DNA from: Pirellulales bacterium
GTDB lineage: Bacteria; Planctomycetota; Planctomycetia; Pirellulales; JAEUIK01
Direction of reading: 5' to 3'
Assembly (NCBI GenBank): GCA_019694435.1
Contig: JAIBBZ010000014.1
Coordinates: forward strand, 62,001-126,000
DNA: 64,000 nt
A program made the position numbers and the translations under genes. Below are positions 1 to 9,721 of the stretch, in pieces. The notes beneath the pieces were generated by a model. That model saw only the letters and a program-made list of their open reading frames with translations, made no database searches and was not told the origin of the DNA. Each line of letters begins with the position of its first letter. The stretch's first letter is position 1.

Positions 1-313
1 GCAAGCCGCCCGGCGCGTCACGGTCGAAGAAACGGTCCAGGAATACCTGCTCGATATCGTCGAGGCGACGCGCAACAGCGACGAGCTGCACGTCGGTGTG
101 AGCACGCGCGGCGCGTTGGCGCTGCACCGCGCGTCGCAGGCCTTGGCGCTGGCCGAGGGGCGCGAATTCGTCGTGCCGGACGACATCAAACGCCTGGCCG
201 TGCCGGTGCTGGCGCACCGGGTGATCGGCAAGGGGTACCTGCATGGCGGCCAGCGCGAGGTGATCGAAGCGATCGTCAAGCGGCTGGTCGACGAAGTGCC
301 GGTCCCGCGCTAG
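1..313 (+). CDS. MoxR-family AAA+ ATPase, C-terminal part (5' end outside window)
   Basis: The reading frame is open from base 2 and ends at the TAG at 311-313, so only about 103 C-terminal residues are present. The visible part contains the lid-domain pattern of MoxR ATPases: a helical segment around VTVEETVQEYLLDIV, then STRGALALHRASQALAL and FVVPDDIKRLAVPVLAHR. The Walker motifs lie upstream and cannot be seen. MoxR proteins are cytoplasmic AAA+ chaperones thought to act on partner proteins encoded next to them. The next two genes are the usual partners, a DUF58 protein and a TgpA-like transglutaminase, on the same strand with small gaps, which supports the call strongly. There is no start codon to assess. 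Confidence 0.9.
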   Translation, partial: QAARRVTVEETVQEYLLDIVEATRNSDELHVGVSTRGALALHRASQALALAEGREFVVPDDIKRLAVPVLAHRVIGKGYLHGGQREVIEAIVKRLVDEVPVPR

Positions 314-358
314 GTACCCGGCACACGGCAACTCAAACGCGAGACCGCAATCCAAGCC

Positions 359-1546
359 ATGGCTCGTCGCCGCACGCTGCGCATCACGCTGGCCGGGGTC
401 TATTATCTCGTCGTGCTGGCTTTTTTGCTGACCGGCGCGGTGCTCCGCGAGATCAACCTGCTCGTGGCGCTGTTCAGCCTGTTGGCGGCACCCCTGTTGC
501 TCGGACTTTGGCAAGTCGTCTCGACGTTGCGACGGTTGGAGGTCGAACGGCAGTTGCCCGCGCAGATTGCCGCTGGCCAGTTGCTCGTGGTCGACCTGCA
601 ATTGCGCAACCACAAGCGCTGGCGGAGCAGTTGGGCGGTTACGGCCGTCGACCAGATTCAACGCGAGGATGGCGAAACTTTCGGGGAGTCGGCCAGCAGG
701 TCGGCCAGCGTTTTTGCCCCCTGCATCAAGGCCGGTGGCACCGTCCGCCGCAGTTACGAGGGGCGGCTCGGGCAACGCGGCCGCTATCGCTTTGGCCCGC
801 TGCAGGTAGGCAGTCGCTTTCCTTGGGGATTGTGGTACGCCGCGCGTCGGCACGACTCGTTCGACACATTGCTGGTGGTCCCGCGCACCGGCCGATTGAC
901 GGCCCGGTGGCGCAACGTGCATCAGCAAACCGCCCAGGGAAGCCGCGAAGTCCGCGGCCGGCAGGGCCTCGTCGAAGGCGACTTTCACGGCCTCCGCGAG
1001 TGGCGATCGGGCGACAGTCAGCGCTGGATTCACTGGCGCACGACGGCCCGGGCAGGCGCGGTCATGGTACGGCAGTTCGAGCAACAGCGCAACGAAGACC
1101 TCGCCGTGATTCTCGATCTGTGGGAGCCCGTGGCACCCACGCCTGAACAGCGCGAAAACGTCGAGCTCGCGGTAAGCTTTGTCGCCACGATCGTGGCCGA
1201 TCTCTGTCGCCGCGGCGGCAGCCACCTCGTGCTGGCCGTGACCGGGCAGCCGCTGCACGATGCCACGGGGCCTGCATCGATGGGGCTCTTGAGCGACGTG
1301 ATGGAGCACCTGGCCCTGGCCAGCAGCGATGTCTGCGATCGGTTGCCGCCGACGCTGCCCCGCGTGTTGCGCGAAGTTCGCCCGGGCACACAGGTGGTGC
1401 TGGTCAGCACGCGTGCAGTCGATTTGACCGATACCGATCGGTTCGTCGAGCTGTGGCAAGACCCTCGTCTGCGGCGGTGGGTCAATCGTGTCGCGTGCTT
1501 CGACACGAGCAACCCGGAGTTGAGTAGCTACTACCAAGTTGATTGA
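359..1546 (+). CDS. DUF58 domain-containing protein
   Basis: A protein of 395 residues with two N-terminal hydrophobic segments (roughly residues 10-60), followed by a beta-rich region and the DUF58 block. The DUF58 signature is visible as EGDFHGLREWRSGDSQRWIHW followed by RTTARAGAVMVRQFE. After this comes a vWA-like half with LAVILDLWEP. Proteins of this family accompany MoxR ATPases; their biochemical role is not settled. Start at ATG 359, 45 bases after the MoxR stop, with no strong ribosome-binding site. Its 3' end runs into the start region of the transglutaminase gene, as expected for one operon. Confidence 0.9.
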   Translation: MARRRTLRITLAGVYYLVVLAFLLTGAVLREINLLVALFSLLAAPLLLGLWQVVSTLRRLEVERQLPAQIAAGQLLVVDLQLRNHKRWRSSWAVTAVDQIQREDGETFGESASRSASVFAPCIKAGGTVRRSYEGRLGQRGRYRFGPLQVGSRFPWGLWYAARRHDSFDTLLVVPRTGRLTARWRNVHQQTAQGSREVRGRQGLVEGDFHGLREWRSGDSQRWIHWRTTARAGAVMVRQFEQQRNEDLAVILDLWEPVAPTPEQRENVELAVSFVATIVADLCRRGGSHLVLAVTGQPLHDATGPASMGLLSDVMEHLALASSDVCDRLPPTLPRVLREVRPGTQVVLVSTRAVDLTDTDRFVELWQDPRLRRWVNRVACFDTSNPELSSYYQVD

Positions 1547-1580
1547 GCGGGCGCGATCCGCGGCGCGCAGGTGGGCGATC

Positions 1581-3944
1581 GTGAAAGTCGAACGGACACT
1601 TCAGATCGGCATGGCGGCGCTGGCGGCGCTGGGTACGCTGATGCTGGGTATGGGCGAGCGCAATTCCACGCTGCCCGTGCTGGCCGTGATCGTCTCGGCG
1701 AGCAGCGTCTACCTCACGGACGTCCGCGGCTGGCTGAATCTGCGTGGCAGGTTGGGCGACCTGCTGGGACTCGCGGCGCTGCTGTATACGGCCTGGGAAC
1801 TGTTCCACGCGGCGGCCGAGGCACAACTACTGGCCGTCGCGAACTTGATGGTCTATTTGCAGTTCATCCTGCAGTACCAGCAGAAATCCGTGCGCACTTA
1901 TTGGCTCTTGGCCCTGATCAGCTTGATGCAGGCCGCGGTATCGACCGCGTTGAACCTGGAGCTGCGCTACGGCGTGTTGCTAGTGGCCTATGCCTTCGTC
2001 GGCATGACCACGATTGCCTTGTTGGTGGTCCACCGCGAACGGCTGCGTTTCGAGAGCGGACGGCTCGCGCCGCTGGCCGCCGCGCAGGCGCGCATCGTTC
2101 CCCCTCGACGCTGGCCCCTGGCCGATTTGCAGCCTGTGTTCGGATCGCGGCTCGTTGGCGATGCGACCGCCGAGACCATCGACTGGCGTTTCTTCTGGCA
2201 TCTGTCGCGGATGGGACTCCTGTCGCTCCTGGCGGGCGCGGCGTTGTTCTTGTGCATCCCGCGCCAGGGACGCACGGAATGGCGGCCCCAGGCCGGATTT
2301 GAGCAGCACGAAACGGGCTTTACCGAACGCGTAGAACTCGGTTCGCTCGGCGAGATCATCGAGAGCCCTGCCAGCGTGATGCGGGTGCGCTTCACCCACT
2401 ACCCTTCGCAAGAAGTCTACCAAATTCACGACGAGCTGCTGCTACGCGGCGTGCTGCTCAATTACTACCAAGACGGCTCGTGGCAGTTGGAACAGACCAC
2501 CGATAGCGAGCGCTGGAACAATCCGTCGCTGGGCCGCGAGCTGGTGCAACAAGAAATCACGCTCGAACCGTCCGAGACGGAGGTTGCGTTCAGCGTTTAT
2601 CCGATCGCTGAGATCATCGACCGGGACCTGATCGAATTCGACCGCTCCAACCGGCGGTTGATTCGTACCGACAAACAGGAGCTCGGCTCGCGTGTCACGT
2701 ATCGCGTGATTACCGCGGGATTGCTCGGCGGCTATCAACTGAAGTGCGTCCCGGAGCCGCAGTACCAGAACCGCTTTGAGCTGCTGCAGATGCCGACGCG
2801 CAATGGCGAAGACCCCTTGCCCGGCCTGCGCCGCATTGCCGGTGAAGTGCTGGCGGAGAGCGGTCTCACCGGCGAACAGAGCCGCTACCGCAAGTCCAAG
2901 GCCTTGGAACGCTACTTCCGGGCCTCGACCGAGTTCACCTACTCGCTCGCGCCCAAGCGCGCAAATCCGCAGCTCGATCCGATCGAGGATTTTCTGGTCA
3001 ACACGCATCAGGGCCATTGCGAGTATTACGCCAGTGCCTTGGTGCTGATGTTGCGCAGCGCAGGCATACCGGCCCGAATGGTCGTGGGATACAAGGGCGG
3101 CGATTGGAACGATTTGGGCGGCTATTTGCTCGTTCGGCGGCTACATGCCCATGCTTGGGTCGAGGCCTACGTGCCCACGGGCGAGATCCCCAAGGACGTC
3201 CAGGCCGGCCAGGTGTTGGGCTCAGGTTCTTGGATCTTGCTCGACCCGACGCCCGGTGCCGGCACCGGGGAACTGACCGGCTACGCCAAGGCGTACTGGC
3301 CGCTGCTGCAGCAGATGAGCGACTACGCGCAATTCCTGTGGTCGCATTACGTCATGGGGATGGACGCTGACCGCCAGCAGGAGGCGATCTACCTGCCGCT
3401 GATGAATGCCTGGTCCTGGGCGATCAAAGCGGTCCAGGACCGAGGCACCTGGGAAGCGATCTATGTGGCCTGCGTGGGCTTCCCTCGAGCGCTGCGCGAA
3501 GAAATCGCCAACGGGCACTATTTCAACTGGCGGTTGATTCTCCTACTCTTCGTCGCGCCGATCTTGTTGATCGTCGGCGCGTGGCTGGGACGCAAGGCGC
3601 TGCGCCGCGCGCAGCATTGGTGGCGGCGCGCGGCATTGGCCGTACGGCGCGACGATCGTGTCGCCGTCGACTTCTACCGGCGGCTGGAACAATTGCTCGC
3701 GCGGTACCGCTGGGAACGCTCGCCGGCGGAAACTCAACGCGAATTCGCGCTGCAGGTCGGCCGTCAACTCGATGCCGCAGGCCTGGCCAGCGACATCGCG
3801 CGGGTGCCACGGCAGGTGGCCGAGACGTTCTACCGCGTGCGATTCGGCCAACGGTCGCTAGACAGGATCGAAGTCGAAGCGGTAGAAAACGCCCTGGCCG
3901 AATTGGACCGCGCATTGGCGGCGGCCCCGCCCTTGGTGCGTTGA
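1581..3944 (+). CDS. TgpA-like membrane transglutaminase (DUF3488 / transglutaminase core / DUF4129)
   Basis: From GTG 1581 the protein has 787 residues. It has several N-terminal membrane segments (DUF3488-like), a large extracytoplasmic domain, a transglutaminase core and a membrane segment followed by a C-terminal tail (DUF4129-like, with ETFYRVRFG). The core shows the catalytic triad pattern: Cys480 in GHCEYYAS, His in HAHAWVEAY and Asp in LLDPTPGAG. A longer frame opens at TTG 1539 and overlaps the DUF58 gene, but AGGTGG lies a few bases before GTG 1581 and the protein then begins MKVERTLQIG, so I prefer 1581. MoxR-DUF58-transglutaminase is a recurrent bacterial module. Its substrate is unknown. 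Confidence 0.9.
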   Translation: MKVERTLQIGMAALAALGTLMLGMGERNSTLPVLAVIVSASSVYLTDVRGWLNLRGRLGDLLGLAALLYTAWELFHAAAEAQLLAVANLMVYLQFILQYQQKSVRTYWLLALISLMQAAVSTALNLELRYGVLLVAYAFVGMTTIALLVVHRERLRFESGRLAPLAAAQARIVPPRRWPLADLQPVFGSRLVGDATAETIDWRFFWHLSRMGLLSLLAGAALFLCIPRQGRTEWRPQAGFEQHETGFTERVELGSLGEIIESPASVMRVRFTHYPSQEVYQIHDELLLRGVLLNYYQDGSWQLEQTTDSERWNNPSLGRELVQQEITLEPSETEVAFSVYPIAEIIDRDLIEFDRSNRRLIRTDKQELGSRVTYRVITAGLLGGYQLKCVPEPQYQNRFELLQMPTRNGEDPLPGLRRIAGEVLAESGLTGEQSRYRKSKALERYFRASTEFTYSLAPKRANPQLDPIEDFLVNTHQGHCEYYASALVLMLRSAGIPARMVVGYKGGDWNDLGGYLLVRRLHAHAWVEAYVPTGEIPKDVQAGQVLGSGSWILLDPTPGAGTGELTGYAKAYWPLLQQMSDYAQFLWSHYVMGMDADRQQEAIYLPLMNAWSWAIKAVQDRGTWEAIYVACVGFPRALREEIANGHYFNWRLILLLFVAPILLIVGAWLGRKALRRAQHWWRRAALAVRRDDRVAVDFYRRLEQLLARYRWERSPAETQREFALQVGRQLDAAGLASDIARVPRQVAETFYRVRFGQRSLDRIEVEAVENALAELDRALAAAPPLVR

Positions 3945-4059
3945 CGATGCTCCCATGCGCCGGCGGCCCTTCCGAGAGCTCGACTGGAAGTCGTTTCCCA
4001 CCCTACGGTTCGGCCGATTGAAACGGACCGTTCCCTCCTGAGATATTGAGTTGCACGGC

Positions 4060-5088
4060 ATGAAAATTGGCCTGGTCGGTTATCAAGGCGCGGGCAAGTC
4101 GACCTTGTTTCAATGGCTGACTGGGGTGGCGCCCGACCTGGCCCTGGCCCATGTCGGGCAAAGTGCGATGGCCGCCGTGCCGGACGACCGCGTCGAACCG
4201 TTGTGCGCCATCTACAGTCCCAAGAAGATCACGCTCGCTTCGCTCGAATTGGTCGACACGCCGGGCCTGGCCCGTTCGCACGAAGGCAACGCACAACGGC
4301 TGGCCGTGCTCCGCGAGGCGGGCTGCCTGGTGCTCGTGGTGGCCGGATTTGCCGCGTCCGATCCACTGGCAGACCTGCAAACCTTCGAGGAAGACCTGCT
4401 GCTGGCCGACTTGGAGATTGTCTCGGGCAGGGTCGCGCGGCTGCGCGAATCGACGCGCAAGCCACGGCCCAACCGCGAACAGGAGCAGGCCGAGCTGGCG
4501 GCGCTCGAACCGCTGTTGGCCGAGATGGAAGCCGGCACGGCGCTGCGCGATGTGAAGCTCACCGAGGAACAGCTCCGGGCGACGCGGTCGTTTCGCCTGC
4601 TCACCGAAAAGCCCAAGTTGATCGTCGTCAACGCGGCCGACGACGACATGGATCTCGAGCGCTGGCAGGCGCGGGTCGGCGGCAGCACGCCGGTCTTCGC
4701 CGCGCGGCTAGGGCTCGAAGTGGAGCTCGCGCGGATGTCGCCCGAGGATCGGGCCGAGTTCGAGGGCGAGATGGGGCTGACCGGCTCGCGCCGCGACGAT
4801 CTGTTGCGAATGATCCTCGATACGTCGGGGCACTTCCTCTACTTCACCGCCGGCGAAAAGGAAGTCCGCACGTGGATGCTGCACAAAGGCGGCACGGCGC
4901 TCGAAGCTGCCGCCAATATCCACACCGATCTGGCCCGGGGATTTATCCGTGCCGAGGTGATGACGTGTGCCGACCTGATCCGGCTGGGCAGCGAGCGCGA
5001 GATCAAGGCTCACCACCTGATCCGGCAGGAGCCCAAGGACTACGTCGTGCAGGACGGCGATATCCTGCATGTGCGGTTCAGCGTCTGA
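4060..5088 (+). CDS. YchF/Obg-like P-loop GTPase with C-terminal TGS domain
   Basis: A 342-residue protein beginning MKIGLVGYQG with the Walker A loop GYQGAGKST at residues 7-15 and a switch II motif DTPGL. The C-terminal region (ARGFIRAEVMTCADL to YVVQDGDILHVRFSV) is the TGS/DUF933 domain of YchF proteins. A helical coiled insertion follows the G3 motif, as in YchF. The G4 position reads VVNAADDD, so it has neither the NKxD of GTPases nor the NMKE usual in YchF. The Walker A loop also differs from the GLPNVGKST of true YchF, so this is probably a divergent paralogue. ATG 4060 is preferred over TTG 4051. It may bind ATP or GTP and act near the ribosome; that is inference from the family. Confidence 0.8.
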   Translation: MKIGLVGYQGAGKSTLFQWLTGVAPDLALAHVGQSAMAAVPDDRVEPLCAIYSPKKITLASLELVDTPGLARSHEGNAQRLAVLREAGCLVLVVAGFAASDPLADLQTFEEDLLLADLEIVSGRVARLRESTRKPRPNREQEQAELAALEPLLAEMEAGTALRDVKLTEEQLRATRSFRLLTEKPKLIVVNAADDDMDLERWQARVGGSTPVFAARLGLEVELARMSPEDRAEFEGEMGLTGSRRDDLLRMILDTSGHFLYFTAGEKEVRTWMLHKGGTALEAAANIHTDLARGFIRAEVMTCADLIRLGSEREIKAHHLIRQEPKDYVVQDGDILHVRFSV

Positions 5089-5104
5089 CGACGGCCCCGG
5101 CAGC

Positions 5105-6133
5105 CTACAGCGCCTCGTAGCGCAGGGCCGGGTTCTCTTCCTGCTCGACTTCGTCAAGATTGACGACGGCCAGATAGCCGCGCTGGTAGAGATACTCGAT
5201 GTGCGCACCGACTTCTTCGAGAGCCAGCAGAATATTGAAGCCGTGCACGTTCGGGTACATGGCCTTTGAGATATCGGAGACCGTGACCGGCGCCGGCGCC
5301 TCGCGGATGATGGACAGCATCCGTTCGAGTTTGCGTTCGTGGCTCGCGCGAATTTGATCGATCCGCTTGTAGACGTCGCGGATGGGCGATTCGTGGCCAC
5401 CAAGCGCCAGGTCGAAGCCGCCGCGCTCGCGGACCTTGGCCAGTGCATCGAGGTAATGGCCCAGTCCGGTGTAGGCCGTGATACTCTCCGGTGCCTGGTG
5501 CGGCGTGGTTTCGGCCAGGATGTGATCGGCACTGAGCAGCACGTCGCCGATCTGGATGCACACCTGGCCGGGACAATGCCCTGGCGTGTGCAAGAAGTGC
5601 ATCCCGTCGATCACCTGCCCGTCCTTGAGCGTGACGTCGACGTCAACCGAACTGGTGTGCTTCTTCGAGAAGCCGTACATCTGCATCAGGTCGCGCTGAA
5701 ACTCGTCGCCTACGCCGGCCCATTGCAGAAACACCCGCAAGGCCTTGGTGGCGACGATGACGCGTTCTTCGTAGGCCGTGAGCACGCGGCGGTCGAGCTC
5801 ATGAATGGCCACTTCCGGCTCGATCTCGCGCACCAGGCTCGACAGGCCGCCGAAGTGGTCGATGTGACCGTGGGTGATGATCACCCGGCGAATGTCGGTC
5901 AGCGCCAGCGCCTCGCCGAACTCCGGCTTGAGCCGTGCGATGCCGGCCCGCAGGTGATCGTTGCTGAAGCCGTAGCCGCTGCCCGTGTCGACCAGGGTCG
6001 GCACGCCGGCTTCGAGCACCACGTAGATATAGGCAATGAACTGCGGAAAGGCCTCGCACGGAATGCGGTAGATCCGCGCGCCGGTATTCGACTCGAACCG
6101 CTCCACGGGAGGCAGTTCGCTGAACGTGTTCAT
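5105..6133 (-). CDS. MBL-fold metallo-hydrolase
   Basis: A 342-residue cytoplasmic protein of the metallo-beta-lactamase superfamily. The metal-binding motif THGHIDHFGG gives His88, His90, Asp92 and His93. Further ligands follow in HTPGHCPGQ and SADHIL. The C-terminal third (about residues 260-340) is a helical winged-helix-like extension seen in the LACTB2/ribonuclease-type and glyoxalase II-like members. It converges on the TGS GTPase gene with a 16-base gap. No substrate can be deduced from sequence; a general hydrolase or thioesterase role is the safest statement. The ATG has no clear ribosome-binding site upstream. Confidence 0.85.
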   Translation of the reverse strand: MNTFSELPPVERFESNTGARIYRIPCEAFPQFIAYIYVVLEAGVPTLVDTGSGYGFSNDHLRAGIARLKPEFGEALALTDIRRVIITHGHIDHFGGLSSLVREIEPEVAIHELDRRVLTAYEERVIVATKALRVFLQWAGVGDEFQRDLMQMYGFSKKHTSSVDVDVTLKDGQVIDGMHFLHTPGHCPGQVCIQIGDVLLSADHILAETTPHQAPESITAYTGLGHYLDALAKVRERGGFDLALGGHESPIRDVYKRIDQIRASHERKLERMLSIIREAPAPVTVSDISKAMYPNVHGFNILLALEEVGAHIEYLYQRGYLAVVNLDEVEQEENPALRYEAL

Positions 6134-6263
6134 AGATCGCTAGGGGGAACCGGTGGCAAGACACACCCGACGGCTCCCCACGGGAACCGCGCCGCCTGAG
6201 GGTGTTCTAGCAAGCAACCGCCGGACTCACAACCGGACGGCAGAAACTGCGACGAAGCGCCAG

Positions 6264-6926
6264 CTAGTGGGGCACTTTGCGCAGGGCCGAGAGCAATTGC
6301 TCGATCTTTTCGTGCACGTCGCCTTGTGCGGCGACGATCAGCGCGCCGTGGAAAAACATGATCGAACTGGGACCGCCCGCCACGTCCCAGGCCGTCGGGG
6401 AAATCGTCGAGGTAATCGCGTCGACCAGGCACGTTTCGTCGGTCTGGCCGTCTTCATTTTCCGTCAGCAAGTCGGAAATCGGATAGACACGGACCAAGCG
6501 GTACTCCTGCGCTTTGTCCTCGGTGGTCACGAGCAACACTTCATCTTCGATCACAAAGGTCAGGTTCAGCGGCGCAAGGATCAGCCGCAGCGCGGAGCGC
6601 AACGAAACGCCCTCGACCGACATCGTGACGGCAACCTCGTCACTCACGCCCTGATCGTCCAGCGCAGGTTGATCGGTCTTCACCGGAATGCCGTGCCGAT
6701 CGCTCAGGTAAGCGAACACGTCGGACAAGGGCGTTTCAACAAAATTGAGCTCGGCCGGCGAAGCGAGGGCCGCTTGGATGCGCGCATAGGCGGCCGATTC
6801 CTCGGGGCTGTTGATGGCAATCGTTGCGTGGACGGAGTCCTGGGCCGAGACGATCGCACCGTGGGTGAGAACGAGGCACAAAACCAACAGACCAAGCAAG
6901 CAACAAAGTTGACGCGCGCAAGACAT
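6264..6926 (-). CDS. exported STN/secretin-N-like protein
   Basis: A 220-residue protein starting at ATG 6926, preceded by GGGGAG at good spacing. The frame stays open upstream to 7157 but the longer version has no signal. Residues 1-28 form a signal peptide (MSCARQLCCLLGLLVLCLVL, cleavage near VSAQD). The mature part has the pattern of a secretin/TonB short N-terminal domain: LSDVFAYLSDRHGIPVKTD, then EGVSLRSALRLILAPLNLTF and EVLLVTTEDKAQE, then an RVYPISDLL segment like the N0/N1 domains of secretins. There is no secretin pore domain. Small proteins of this kind are frequent in planctomycetes; the role is unknown, likely a periplasmic binding module. Confidence 0.7.
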   Translation of the reverse strand: MSCARQLCCLLGLLVLCLVLTHGAIVSAQDSVHATIAINSPEESAAYARIQAALASPAELNFVETPLSDVFAYLSDRHGIPVKTDQPALDDQGVSDEVAVTMSVEGVSLRSALRLILAPLNLTFVIEDEVLLVTTEDKAQEYRLVRVYPISDLLTENEDGQTDETCLVDAITSTISPTAWDVAGGPSSIMFFHGALIVAAQGDVHEKIEQLLSALRKVPH

Positions 6927-7158
6927 GACACTCCCCTTCTCGACTGGCGGATGAAACAAACCTGCCCGACGTGCCAGTGCCACGAAATGCGCCGTCAGAA
7001 CGACGCCGGGCTCCTTTGGCCAACCAAGCGGGCGATGGTTCCGAGCATCGCTCGCCGCCGCGCAGAATAGCGATAGCGGGGGCCATTGGTCAACAAAAAT
7101 CTCCACAGATTGCCGGCACCACGGCGTGGAGTGCAGTGCAGGACCAACTCCCGGCAAC
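6927..7158. other. intergenic region, nothing recognised
   Basis: Between the STN-like gene start and the DUF4404 gene end. Apart from the ribosome-binding site next to 6926 I see no promoter close to consensus, no hairpin with a T-run and no convincing small gene. Confidence 0.4.
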
Positions 7159-7461
7159 TCAAATTCCCAACTGACTGAGGGCGTTGGAGAGCGTTTCGAT
7201 CATGCCGGCCAAAGTCGGGTGACTGACCTCGAAATGCCGGGCTGCGTCGGCCAGGCGTTCTTCGAGCGAGGCCTGCCCGGACGCCTCGGTGCCGGCCGGG
7301 GCGGTCGCCGACGCTGCTCCCGCTTGCAGCTTGCCTTCAATCTCGGCCGCCGCACGGGCCAGCAGTTCTTTCACGTCGACGTCGAGCTGGTCGACGTGGG
7401 CCAGCTCGGCATGCAGCTCGGCCAGGGTCCGGCGGATCTTGTCGCTCGGTTCGGTGCTCAT
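7159..7461 (-). CDS. DUF4404 family protein
   Basis: A 100-residue, acidic, mostly helical protein. The pattern MSTEPSDKIRRTLAELHAEL with a C-terminal HPTLAGMIETLSNALSQLGI resembles the DUF4404 family, small proteins with two helical segments joined by an Ala/Gly-rich linker. Its start at ATG 7461 is well supported by AGGAG seven bases upstream. It lies 47 bases downstream of the methyltransferase gene on the same strand, so the two may be co-transcribed. Function unknown. Confidence 0.75.
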   Translation of the reverse strand: MSTEPSDKIRRTLAELHAELAHVDQLDVDVKELLARAAAEIEGKLQAGAASATAPAGTEASGQASLEERLADAARHFEVSHPTLAGMIETLSNALSQLGI

Positions 7462-7508
7462 CGGGCAACTCCTCCCATCGATCGTCCTACTATATGGCCG
7501 CGCCCGCC

Positions 7509-8288
7509 CTATTCACAAACGACGATCCAGCCGTTGGCGCGCAGCCGGCCCAACCACCACGGCGCCGGCAGGGGTTGATGCCGCGTGGTATCGAGCGACA
7601 GGAACTCCCGGGGGCGAAATCCGGCTCTCCGCAGGTCGCTGGCCAGCTCGCCGCGCGTCCAGACATGCAGTTTCATCTGGCGGATGCCGCGATAGTCGTA
7701 GACCTTGTCGCCCGGCTCGGTGGAGCGCAGCAGATGTGACTGGACGAGGTTCTGCGCCACCCAGCGGCGGCCTTGGGGATCGTACAAGTTGTACCAACGA
7801 TTGTGTACGTGGATGGCGAACAAGCCGCCGGGCTTGAGGAGCCGGCGCACGTGGGTGAGGGCCCGGTGACGCTGCCTGCGGCCCTCGATCATGCCCAGCG
7901 TGCTGAACATACAGATGCAGTAATCGGCCGATTGCTCGGCGATGCAATCGAGCTCGACCAGATTGGCCAGCAGGCAATCGATCGGCAGGCATTCGGCCAG
8001 GGCCTTGTGCCTGACGACCTCGAGCATGTGGGGCGAGAGATCGACGCCCAGGCCGCGAAATCCGCGGCGGGCAAAGGCCACGAGCAACCGTCCGGTGCCG
8101 CAGCCCAGGTCGACCAGCAAGCCCGGCTGCTTGAAGTGCCGAGCCAGGACGGCCTCGTCGAACTGAAACAAGCTGTTGTAGGCGAAATACTCGTCGTAAT
8201 CGGTGGCGATGTGCTCGGCCTGGATGTAATCCCAAAGGCCACGGTTTACACCGGCCGGCAAGCGCCAAGGAGGGAGCGGAGAAGCCAT
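7509..8288 (-). CDS. class I SAM-dependent methyltransferase
   Basis: A 259-residue protein with a Rossmann methyltransferase core. Motif I is LLVDLGCGTGRLL (about residues 57-69), followed by the acidic end of strand 2 in LGVDLSPHML and by a motif near DYCICMFSTLGMIEG. It is a cytoplasmic enzyme using S-adenosylmethionine; the acceptor is not predictable. The DYDEYFAYNSLFQFDEAVL segment before motif I is typical of small-molecule methyltransferases. It is divergent from the GAPDH gene, with 381 bases between the two starts. Confidence 0.85.
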   Translation of the reverse strand: MASPLPPWRLPAGVNRGLWDYIQAEHIATDYDEYFAYNSLFQFDEAVLARHFKQPGLLVDLGCGTGRLLVAFARRGFRGLGVDLSPHMLEVVRHKALAECLPIDCLLANLVELDCIAEQSADYCICMFSTLGMIEGRRQRHRALTHVRRLLKPGGLFAIHVHNRWYNLYDPQGRRWVAQNLVQSHLLRSTEPGDKVYDYRGIRQMKLHVWTRGELASDLRRAGFRPREFLSLDTTRHQPLPAPWWLGRLRANGWIVVCE

Positions 8289-8320
8289 GATTGGTGCAGC
8301 AGCGCGGTGATTCCGGCCCG

Positions 8321-8349
8321 TTGTCCAGCGGGAAAACGACCAGTATAAT
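8321..8349 (+). promoter_or_regulatory. sigma70-type promoter, probably for gap
   Basis: A -35 hexamer TTGTCC (8321-8326), a 17-base spacer and a perfect -10 TATAAT (8344-8349). It points towards the GAPDH gene and would give a leader of about 315 bases. The leader (8355-8640) is GC-rich. I checked it against SRP, RNase P and 6S RNA signatures and found no match; it contains no recognised riboswitch. The methyltransferase on the other strand starts at 8288, just outside this promoter. Confidence 0.5.
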
Positions 8350-8654
8350 TCCGGCCACGCCTTAGGCCCCGAGGGTCAGGAAGCCCCGCACCTTCCCGGC
8401 GCCGCGCTCCGCGCGGCGTCCGACTCGTCCTGGGCGTCGCTTGTTTGAAATGGTGCAATACGCGACCGAAATACCTGGTCCACGGATTGGCCGCGGTCGG
8501 CGCCCAATTGAGACTCGCTCGCAGGGCGCAGCCGTCGCAGCACGGCAACGCGCAGTCAACCCAGGCACGGCCTGGCTGGCTCGGCAACTGCTCCGTGATG
8601 TGAGCTTCATGACCGTAACCGTGGCACCCGCGGACCAGAGCGACATTTTTTTAG

Positions 8655-9692
<1,038 letters not shown>

Positions 9693-9721
9693 CCACGAGC
9701 GCGCGATTCGCGGGTGACCGT

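Noticed and set aside
1539-1580. TTG 1539 as start of the transglutaminase
   Set aside because: GTG 1581 has AGGTGG upstream and begins directly before the first membrane segment.
8355-8640. Possible structured RNA in the GAPDH leader
   Set aside because: The GC-rich leader does not match SRP, RNase P, 6S or a known riboswitch pattern that I could recognise.
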